In this document: positions 58,010 through 64,000 of the stretch, piece after piece
Layout of the letters: each line of letters opens with the position of its first letter
How positions within the stretch are numbered: position 1 is the first letter of the stretch
DNA from: an uncultured bacterium
Lineage (GTDB): Bacteria; Oederibacteriota; PGYV01; Palsa-1178
Reading direction: 5' to 3'
Assembly (NCBI GenBank): GCA_937889595.1
Contig: CALAOR010000077.1
Coordinates: 124,001 to 188,000 of the forward strand
DNA length: 64,000 nucleotides
Program-made: the position numbers and the translations under genes
Notes under the pieces: model-generated
Told to the model about the DNA's origin: nothing
The model's database searches: none
What the model saw: the letters and a program-made list of their open reading frames with translations, nothing else

Positions 58010-60805
58010 TTATTTGTCTTTTTCCGCTTTCTTCTTTCCTGTTTTCGCGTGTTTTACCTTTATTGCGGCGTGTGCTGCGGCCAATCTTGCGATTGGCACC
58101 CTGTACGGCGAGCATGAGACATAATCCAAGCCGGCTCCGTTAAAGAACTCAACCGACGCCGGATCCCCGCCGTGCTCCCCACAGATACCGATTTTCAATT
58201 TTGCTTTTACCTTGCGCCCCTTTTCCACGGCCATCTTTACAAGCGCGCCTACGCCCACCTGGTCCATGGTCTGGAAAGGATCCGATGTAAATATGTTCTT
58301 ATCAATGTACGCTTTGGTGAACTTACCCGCGTCATCGCGCGAGAATCCGAGGGTTGTCTGAGTCAGGTCGTTTGTTCCGAATGAGAAGAACTCGGCTTCA
58401 GCCGCGATCTCATCCGCGGTGACCGCAGCTCTCGGAACTTCAATCATGGTCCCCACGAGATACGGGATCTTCATGCCTTTTTCAGCCATGACTTTCTTTG
58501 CTGTCGCGTCGACAATATTTTTCTGGTCCTTTAATTCCTTTACGTTCCCGACAAGCGGTATCATGATCTCAGGAATGATCTTCTTGCCAGTCTTGTTAAG
58601 TTCGATTGCGGCTTCTATGACGGCGCGTGTCTGCATCTCGGAAATCTCCGGGTATGTGATGCCAAGACGGCAGCCACGGTGGCCCAGCATCGGGTTGAAC
58701 TCATGGAGTTCTTCGACGCGGGCTAAAAGTATTTTCGCCTTTTCAAGGTCTGTGCCGCTGCCCTTGATGAGGTCAAGTGATTTTTTCAGCATTTCGTTTG
58801 TCATGTTTGACTTGCCTGTTGCTTCCATCCTGGCCACTTCAACCATAAGTTCTTCTCTTTTCGGAAGGAACTCATGAAGCGGCGGGTCCAGGAACCTGAT
58901 GGTGACCCCGTAGCCTTCCATGGTCTCAAAAAGTCCTGAAAAATCGCTTCTCTGCATGGGAAGTAGTTTATCCAGTGCGGTCCTTCTTCCGGCTTCGTCG
59001 GATGCCAGTATCATTTCCTGCATGAAAGGCAGCCTGTCTTCCGCAAAGAACATATGTTCCGTCCTGCAAAGCCCGATTCCCTCTGCGCCGTACTCCCTCG
59101 CAACCTTGGCGTCCCTGGGGATGTCCGCGTTTGCCCTTACTTTGATGGTCTTAAACTCGTCGACCCATTTCATGAACTCGCCGAATTCGCCTTCCATTTT
59201 TGGTTCTATTGTCGGGACTTTACCGGACATTACCTGGCCTGTTGTCCCGTCTATGGATATCCAGTCGCCTTCTTTAATGACCAGGCCGCTTCCTTTTACC
59301 GTCATGGTCTTTGTGCGCTCGTCAACTTTTAAATCCTCACATCCTGCTACGCAAACTTTGCCCATCTGCCTTGCCACAACAGCAGCGTGTGATGTAGCCC
59401 CGCCGCGCGCCGTCAGGATGCCGACAGCCGAGTCCATACCGTGTATGTCATCAGGCGATGTTTCAAGCCTAACAAGGATGACTTTTTCGCCCTTTTCAGT
59501 CCATTCCACGGCGTCATCAGCCGTAAATACTGCCTTACCCGTGGCCGCACCCGGTGAAGCGTTGATGCCTTTCGCTATCACTTTCTTTTCAGCTTTCGGG
59601 TCAAATACAGGGTGTAACAACTGATCCAGCTGGACCGGCTCAACCCTTAATATTGCTTCTTCTTTTGTTATGAGTTTTTCTTTTGCCATTTCCACAGCCG
59701 CCCTTACAGCAGCCATGCCGGTCCTTTTTCCCGAACGTGTCTGGAGCATGTACAGCTTGCCTTTTTCAATAGTGAATTCAAAATCCTGCATGTCGCGGTA
59801 ATGTTTTTCGAGCCGTGAAGTGATGTCGCGGAGCTGTGTGTAAACCGCAGGCATATCCTTGCCGAGGTTGGCGATCGGGTTCGGCGTCCTGACTCCGGCC
59901 ACAACGTCCTCCCCCTGCGCATTTAAGAGGTACTCTCCGTAGAATACCCGTTCTCCCGTGGCCGGGTTTCTCGTGAATCCCACGCCCGTGCCCGAGTCAT
60001 TCCCCATGTTCCCGAATACCATTGCCTGAACAGAAACAGCGGTTCCGATTGACTCGGATATATTATTGGCTTTTCTGTAAAATATCGCCCTGTCATTCAT
60101 CCATGATTTAAACACAGCATCACGCGCGCCTTTGAGCTGTTCTATAGGGTCCTGCGGGAAATCTTTTCCGAGTTTCTTTTTTACAAATCCTTTGAACTCG
60201 GAAACCATGTCTTTCATGTCATCAGCCGTGAAATCCACGTCAACTTTAATTCCCTTTTTTTCTTTTCTTGCGTCGATCAAGTGCTCAAATTCCTTTTTTG
60301 AAAGTTCCATGACAACATCGGCATACATCTGTATGAACCTTCTGTATGAATCCCAGGCGAAACGGGCGTTGCCTGTCTTTTTGATTATAGCCTGTACTGT
60401 TACGTCATTAATTCCAAGGTTTAATATGGTATCCATCATTCCCGGCATGGAGAACTTGGCGCCTGAGCGCACTGAAACCAGGAGCGGGTTAACCGAATCA
60501 CCGAACTTTTTGTTCTCGGCGTCTTCAAGCTTTTTAACATACTGCATCATCTGTTCGTCAAGCCCGGCAGGCACTTTCTTACCGTTCTCGTAGAAACCCG
60601 TGCATACTTCAGTGGTGATCGTGAATCCGGGAGGAACCGGGATCCCCGCATTTGTCATTTCCGCCAAACCCGCGCCCTTACCGCCTAAAAGTGCCTTCAT
60701 TTCGCCGGTTCCGTCTGCTTTGCCTTTGCCAAAGAAATAAACGTATTTCTTTGCGGCTTTGCCTTTAGCTGCCGGCTTTTTTGCTTTTGCTGCTTTCTTA
60801 GCCAT
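58010..60805 (-). CDS. ppdK: Pyruvate, phosphate dikinase
   Basis: The enzyme interconverts PEP, AMP and PPi with pyruvate, ATP and Pi; in anaerobes it serves glycolysis or gluconeogenesis. The 931-residue protein has a Lys/Ala-rich N-terminal tail (about 20 residues, AKKAAKAKKPAAKGKAAKK), the nucleotide-binding domain (ALLGGKGAGLAEMTNAGIPV; FTRNPATGERVFYGEYLLNA), the swivelling domain with the phospho-His in GGATSHAAVVARQMGKVCVA, and the PEP-binding barrel with the catalytic Cys in GICGEHGGDPASVEFF. The C-terminus is again Lys-rich. RBS AAGGAGGAACAG. It is a single gene with a strong terminator. Confidence 0.97.
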   Translation of the reverse strand: MAKKAAKAKKPAAKGKAAKKYVYFFGKGKADGTGEMKALLGGKGAGLAEMTNAGIPVPPGFTITTEVCTGFYENGKKVPAGLDEQMMQYVKKLEDAENKKFGDSVNPLLVSVRSGAKFSMPGMMDTILNLGINDVTVQAIIKKTGNARFAWDSYRRFIQMYADVVMELSKKEFEHLIDARKEKKGIKVDVDFTADDMKDMVSEFKGFVKKKLGKDFPQDPIEQLKGARDAVFKSWMNDRAIFYRKANNISESIGTAVSVQAMVFGNMGNDSGTGVGFTRNPATGERVFYGEYLLNAQGEDVVAGVRTPNPIANLGKDMPAVYTQLRDITSRLEKHYRDMQDFEFTIEKGKLYMLQTRSGKRTGMAAVRAAVEMAKEKLITKEEAILRVEPVQLDQLLHPVFDPKAEKKVIAKGINASPGAATGKAVFTADDAVEWTEKGEKVILVRLETSPDDIHGMDSAVGILTARGGATSHAAVVARQMGKVCVAGCEDLKVDERTKTMTVKGSGLVIKEGDWISIDGTTGQVMSGKVPTIEPKMEGEFGEFMKWVDEFKTIKVRANADIPRDAKVAREYGAEGIGLCRTEHMFFAEDRLPFMQEMILASDEAGRRTALDKLLPMQRSDFSGLFETMEGYGVTIRFLDPPLHEFLPKREELMVEVARMEATGKSNMTNEMLKKSLDLIKGSGTDLEKAKILLARVEELHEFNPMLGHRGCRLGITYPEISEMQTRAVIEAAIELNKTGKKIIPEIMIPLVGNVKELKDQKNIVDATAKKVMAEKGMKIPYLVGTMIEVPRAAVTADEIAAEAEFFSFGTNDLTQTTLGFSRDDAGKFTKAYIDKNIFTSDPFQTMDQVGVGALVKMAVEKGRKVKAKLKIGICGEHGGDPASVEFFNGAGLDYVSCSPYRVPIARLAAAHAAIKVKHAKTGKKKAEKDK

Positions 60806-60912
60806 TTCTGTTCCTCCTTGTATAATATAATAAAATTATGTTAAAAAAAACAACGAGATAATATTATCACAGCGGTAAATGAAATTCAAGACTGAATTTG
60901 GTAAAAAAAAAC

Positions 60913-61434
60913 TCAATTTGTGCGCCCTTCATTCCCGGTTTTTCCGGTAAAAATATCAGCGATATGCCCGGCAATATTGCCAAGCCCCGCGCCGCATGGC
61001 AGTGCCAGCCCCGCGATGATACAGCCAAGGAAAAACCCAATAATTGGACCCATGGGGCCTAATTTCGAGATTTGAATTCCTTCATAAATTCCAAATACCC
61101 CACCAAGCACAAAACCCGATGCAATTCCGCAGATTATAAAGTTCTTTCTGTAATCAGTCTTATATGAATCCGCCAAAATTATGCTTCCGAAACCATAAAA
61201 ATACAAACCAGACCCCAAAGCAACCAAAGCCTTATTCCCAAAATCGCGGTTATTGTATGTACCAACAAATCCAACCGCCAAACCCGCCAAAGCAGAAGTA
61301 ATCTCCACCGGCGTAATAGCATCACTCTTTACAACAACATCAATTTCGCCAGTATTAATATTTTTCACAGTAGCGCAACCAGATGAAATAAAAAAAAGTA
61401 AAGCGGCAAGCAATAACGCGGTTATTTTTTTCAT
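60913..61434 (-). CDS. Lipoprotein with hydrophobic Gly-rich C-terminal part
   Basis: The 173-residue protein has a lipoprotein signal (MKKITALLLAALLFFISSGC, lipobox ISSGCA), then a polar segment with VKNINTGEIDVVVKSDAI. Several Gly/Ala-rich hydrophobic stretches follow that may be membrane helices (ALAGLAVGFVGTY, FIICGIASGFVLGGVFGIYE, GPIIGFFLGCIIAGLALPCG). No family is recognised. It overlaps the CBM/CIA30-like gene by 4 bases, so the two are co-expressed. Role unknown. Confidence 0.7.
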   Translation of the reverse strand: MKKITALLLAALLFFISSGCATVKNINTGEIDVVVKSDAITPVEITSALAGLAVGFVGTYNNRDFGNKALVALGSGLYFYGFGSIILADSYKTDYRKNFIICGIASGFVLGGVFGIYEGIQISKLGPMGPIIGFFLGCIIAGLALPCGAGLGNIAGHIADIFTGKTGNEGRTN

Positions 61435-61976
61435 ATTCCGCCTGATGATTCATGGATATTCAGATTATCAATCCAAAGTTCAACATTTTTAAGCGGCTGT
61501 CCAAGCGTCATGAACTGTATTTCTTTAACGGCAGAAACAGCTTCACTTAATTTGACTTTTGCACCCCACCCGGGCTGCTGTGCGAGTTTCAAAAATGGAA
61601 TGTCTATTTTTTGCCAATCCGGGGTTGTTTTAAAGTCAAAACCAAACTGATTATCCGAATCCCCGCTTACAAATTCAGAATGCGTAGAAACCAGTTTTAC
61701 CCTATAGGATTTGCCGTCGCCCTTTTGCCAGAAGCTTATGCTTTTAGAAGCAGTTAGATCAAAAGACTTTCTTATATGTGCAGGGCTGAGGTAGTAACCC
61801 ATACCGATAAAACCAAATTCAAAATCTTTAGTTACTAAACCTTTCATGCAAGCCGCATCGCCCTTGCCTGTAAAGCCGGACTTGCTCATTATAAAAGTCT
61901 TATCCGTTGGCGGCCAAACCTTTGAAGTGCCGCCTGCAGGGATGTCATCGTAGGAGTACCAGAAACCGTCGTACAT
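61431..61976 (-). CDS. CIA30/CBM11-like beta-sandwich protein
   Basis: The protein is 181 residues from ATG 61976 (GGAGGATTTACT upstream). The frame extends 27 codons further, but those codons are the complement of the palindromic repeat at 61996-62070 and are not credible protein. The pattern is that of a carbohydrate-binding/CIA30 jelly roll: GFWYSYDDIPAGGTSKVWP at the start, AACMKGLV, SFDLTASKSISFWQKGDGKS, DWQKIDIPFLKLAQQPGW, VKEIQFMTLGQPLKNVELWI and DNLNI at the end. No signal peptide is visible, unusual for this fold, so the N-terminus may have been lost when the repeat inserted. Confidence 0.75.
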   Translation of the reverse strand: MYDGFWYSYDDIPAGGTSKVWPPTDKTFIMSKSGFTGKGDAACMKGLVTKDFEFGFIGMGYYLSPAHIRKSFDLTASKSISFWQKGDGKSYRVKLVSTHSEFVSGDSDNQFGFDFKTTPDWQKIDIPFLKLAQQPGWGAKVKLSEAVSAVKEIQFMTLGQPLKNVELWIDNLNIHESSGGI

Positions 61977-61995
61977 AGTAAATCCTCCAGTTTTC

Positions 61996-62070
61996 GTAGG
62001 AGCGGGACTTGGCGCGCCCGTTTTATTTTGTTTTAGCCTCATCGTTGGGCGGGCCAAGTCCCGCCCCTAC
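61996..62070. repeat. GGGGCG palindromic repeat overlapping the rmuC 3' end
   Basis: The left arm GTAGGAGCGGGACTTGGCGC and right arm GGGCCAAGTCCCGCCCCTAC flank TTTTATTTTGTTTTAGCCTC. It is the same element as 22692-22776 and 12086-12111. The last 16 codons and the stop of rmuC lie inside it. Confidence 0.85.
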
Positions 62071-63150
62071 ATTTTGTTCTTCCCTTAATCTTTCCACTGC
62101 TTTCAGCGGGACTTCCAGCATTCTTGTGCGGGTGGTTATCAGGGTGTCATACGCGGTTTTAACTTTGTCTATGGCTTCGCCCATTTCCGTGAACTGGGTT
62201 TTATATTCTTCCCACTGCTTAGAAAACTTCCCAAGCTGTACCAGTATTTCGCGCGCGGATTTTTCCATTTTGAAATTTTCCGCGGCCTGCCTTATCACGG
62301 AGATAAAGGCATACAGCGAGAACGGCGAACATACTATGACCTTGATTTTCATGGCGTCATCTATAAAGGCTGGGTCGTTTTCGTTTATGAAGTTGAAAAC
62401 CTGTTCGTTTGATATGAACATGATGGCATAATCCAGTGTTCCTGCTTCGGGGTTTATGTAATCTCTTTTGCCCGTTTCCTTAAGACGGCCCCTGGCGTCT
62501 GACAGGAACTTCTTTAAGGCAGAATCCTTTTCCGCAGGCGACGCTGCCTGGACATAAACCATATAATTACTCAGCGGGAATTTGCAGTCCATATTTACTT
62601 TCAGGCCTTCAGGCAGCAGGAATGTAAAGTCGGGCCTTCCCGCCTCGGTGCTTTCCTGCTCGGTATAGTTCAGGCCTTCCTTAAGTCCGGCCAGATTCAG
62701 GATGTCTTTAGCCATCCTCTGCCCCCACTCCCCGCGCTTCTGGGAACTTCCGAGGATCTCGTTTAAACGCCCGGTAGTATTCCTTAGATCAATGATAACC
62801 TGGGCCGCATGCTCCAGCCTTCCGGTCACGCCTTCCATCTTTTCGCCGCTGGCGCTGGAAAACTTCTGAACAGCATCCCGGACTTTGGCAAGTTCGATGT
62901 TTACCATATCAAGACGCTGGTCTATAAGCTGCTTTTTACCGGTAAGTTCCTGTTCTATAAGTTCTTTCTTTTTATCAAGTTCCTGGGAACCTAAGTCCCG
63001 CTGTTTGGACAGCACGTCCATGGCAACGGAATTAAAACCTTCCTTTATACGGTCGTGGTCGAGTGTGTCGGTCTTTTTGGATATGATGATGAACTGCATG
63101 GCGATTACCACAGCGAGCAATATTATGATGACGATTGATAAATAGATCAT
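62023..63150 (-). CDS. rmuC: DNA recombination protein RmuC
   Basis: RmuC is a predicted nuclease-fold protein that limits recombination between inverted repeats in E. coli. The 375-residue protein has an N-terminal membrane anchor (residues 3-22), a coiled coil (residues about 40-130) and the RmuC core: GEWGQRMAKDILNLAGLKEG, PDFTFLLPEGLKVNMDCKFP, YMVYVQAASPAEKDSALKKF and VIVCSPFSLYAFISVIRQAA. The family core ends near residue 359; the last 16 residues (VGAGLGPPNDEAKTK) are encoded by the palindromic repeat and are an added tail. Confidence 0.94.
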   Translation of the reverse strand: MIYLSIVIIILLAVVIAMQFIIISKKTDTLDHDRIKEGFNSVAMDVLSKQRDLGSQELDKKKELIEQELTGKKQLIDQRLDMVNIELAKVRDAVQKFSSASGEKMEGVTGRLEHAAQVIIDLRNTTGRLNEILGSSQKRGEWGQRMAKDILNLAGLKEGLNYTEQESTEAGRPDFTFLLPEGLKVNMDCKFPLSNYMVYVQAASPAEKDSALKKFLSDARGRLKETGKRDYINPEAGTLDYAIMFISNEQVFNFINENDPAFIDDAMKIKVIVCSPFSLYAFISVIRQAAENFKMEKSAREILVQLGKFSKQWEEYKTQFTEMGEAIDKVKTAYDTLITTRTRMLEVPLKAVERLREEQNVGAGLGPPNDEAKTK

Positions 63151-63277
63151 ATGTAAATCCTCCGGTTCTGGAATTTAAATAAAAATATAATAACACATTT
63201 TGACCTGTAATGGCCGAATATTATTCGGTCATAGGCGGCGTACGAAATATCTGGAACACACCCCCACGACAGAAACT

Positions 63278-63374
63278 GTAGAGCGGCTGCTTGCTGCCGC
63301 TAAGCCGCAGGGTTTAAAACCGCAGGAACCGTTTCATAAGGCCAACGATGAGCGGCAGCAAGCAGCCGCTCTAC
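63278..63374. repeat. 24-bp perfect inverted repeat
   Basis: GTAGAGCGGCTGCTTGCTGC (63278 onward, 24 bases) and its exact inverse ending GCAGCCGCTCTAC (63374) flank a 49-base loop holding CCGCAGGGTTTAAAACCGC. The stop codon of the membrane protein at 63371 is inside the right arm. It may act as a terminator or a REP-type element. Confidence 0.85.
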
Positions 63375-63925
63375 AAAACCAATTTAAACACCTTATCCAG
63401 CGCGTCGCTGTCATCCATGCTTATATATATACCGAACTTTAGGGCCCTTTTGGCGGTCTTTAATTCAAAAGACCTTCCCCGCATCCTGATTTCCGACTCT
63501 ATCATGTGTATAACGTCTTTTTCCCTTATATAATCTATCACTGTTATACTTTGCACTTCGTTTCTTTGTATTGTAACGCGAGTGCCCATGCCTGCCGTCT
63601 TTTTTGAATAAATAAATTCTTTATCATTTATTACGATGGTTTCACCGCCTGCCAGGGTCCACAACAAAGAGCGCAGCGAAATAATGGCCGCCACAATTTT
63701 GTATATTAAGGATACGGCTGCAAGGGCAAAAGACAGGAACGTAATAATAACACTCATTTTAAAAGCAACAGCAAGCATTGCGAATATAAAGACCATGGCC
63801 ATAAAAACAGATGTTATGATAAGCAGTACGATAAAAGCATGAAATAACGAATTGTGCGGTTTTATAAAAATTATTGTTTTGCCCTTATCTTCAGTAATTA
63901 TAATCCTTGACCGGGTTTCTTCCAT
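63371..63925 (-). CDS. Membrane protein with PH-like C-terminal domain
   Basis: The 184-residue protein has a polar N-terminus, two membrane helices (residues about 28-54 and 57-82) and a third hydrophobic stretch. The soluble domain has the bacterial PH/YcxB-like pattern: ETIVINDKEFIYSKKTAGMG, TRVTIQRNEVQSITVIDYIR and KFGIYISMDD with a final helix (SDALDKVFKLVL). No exact family. The stop is supplied by the inverted repeat. It lies 5 bases after a partial gene on the same strand. Confidence 0.72.
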   Translation of the reverse strand: MEETRSRIIITEDKGKTIIFIKPHNSLFHAFIVLLIITSVFMAMVFIFAMLAVAFKMSVIITFLSFALAAVSLIYKIVAAIISLRSLLWTLAGGETIVINDKEFIYSKKTAGMGTRVTIQRNEVQSITVIDYIREKDVIHMIESEIRMRGRSFELKTAKRALKFGIYISMDDSDALDKVFKLVL

Positions 63926-63930
63926 ATTGC

Positions 63931-64000
63931 CTACAGTTTTGCCGGCGGTGTTACCATCTCCGGCGCGGTTGCAGCCTCAATTGTTTTGTCAGTGCCGTTT
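63931..64000 (-). CDS. Partial CDS, C-terminal end only
   Basis: The last 22 codons of a minus-strand gene running off the right edge: NGTDKTIEAATAPEMVTPPA, then KL and stop TAG. Five bases separate it from the next start, as in a tight operon. The tail is Pro/Thr/Ala-rich and gives no family clue. Confidence 0.5.
   Translation of the reverse strand, partial: NGTDKTIEAATAPEMVTPPAKL

Noticed and set aside
56807-60805. Phosphotransferase system operon formed by the HPr-fusion gene and ppdK
   Set aside because: A gene on the opposite strand and a strong terminator separate them, and no enzyme I or EII is present. The PPDK domain order is that of a true dikinase.
61977-62057. 27-codon N-terminal extension of the CIA30-like protein
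   Set aside because: It is the complement of the palindromic repeat; a good RBS stands before ATG 61976.
1-64000. tRNA, rRNA or tmRNA genes
   Set aside because: No cloverleaf, CCA-adjacent T-loop (GGTTCGAATCC-like) or rRNA stretch was seen in the gaps, though a covariance-model search was not possible.

Overview
This window is one contiguous piece of a bacterial chromosome with moderate GC. It is densely packed and most genes lie on the minus strand. The cell is almost certainly a diderm. It encodes a TonB/ExbB/ExbD system with a TonB-dependent receptor, several outer-membrane beta-barrels, an Omp85/BamA-like barrel, lipoproteins, MurA and a LysM/M23 peptidase. Long Thr/Pro (TPT-type) linkers, PQQ-propeller surface proteins with FlgD-like C-termini, a tandem ThyX and pyruvate phosphate dikinase resemble uncultured candidate phyla such as Goldbacteria/Firestonebacteria or Elusimicrobia relatives. 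That placement is an impression, not a demonstration. No rRNA, tRNA, CRISPR array, transposase or integrase gene was seen.

Layout. 0-3.4 kb: murA, a sensor-less chemotaxis-type signalling protein and two small genes, one FlgN/FliT-like. 3.5-12 kb: an outer-membrane barrel, a flavin oxidoreductase, dusB, mgtC-like, tsaD, YibQ-type deacetylase, a C-terminal processing protease and a nitroreductase. 12-16 kb: a second barrel, a large TPR protein and a lone cNMP-binding domain. 16-20 kb: aminotransferase, geranylgeranyl-reductase-like flavoprotein and comM/yifB. 20-24.7 kb: two PQQ-propeller surface proteins, each separated from its neighbour by displaced copies of the 3' end of comM. 24.7-27.5 kb: an AbrB-FliG fusion locus and an orphan histidine kinase. 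27.5-32.2 kb: envelope proteins, superoxide dismutase and M23 peptidase. 32.3-38.8 kb: an MFS exporter, then an XRE regulator-DUF-exbB-exbD-tonB-receptor-lipoprotein operon. 39-42.7 kb: TPP-riboswitch-controlled thiFGHSE. 42.8-48.4 kb: complete bioBFHCDA operon. 48.5-64 kb: MFS, MBL hydrolase, quinone reductase-like, Met-rich protein, ABC-2 exporter, tandem ThyX, PilZ, HPr fusion, ppdK, rmuC and small envelope proteins.

How it works together. The thiamine operon makes the thiazole moiety with the tyrosine-using, anaerobic-type ThiH and joins the halves with ThiE. The biotin operon runs the whole BioC/BioH route from malonyl-ACP to biotin. Both are compact, with overlapping start and stop codons. 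Many promoters can be read by eye and share TTGACT/TTGACA-17-TATAAT spacing. Intergenic spaces hold at least five families of short dispersed or inverted repeats, one of which has been absorbed into the coding end of rmuC. The most unusual items are the serially displaced comM 3' ends with their PQQ cassettes, the AbrB-FliG fusion with its GTAATTAC operators, and a lipoprotein carrying the same TonB-box-like motif as the receptor beside it.
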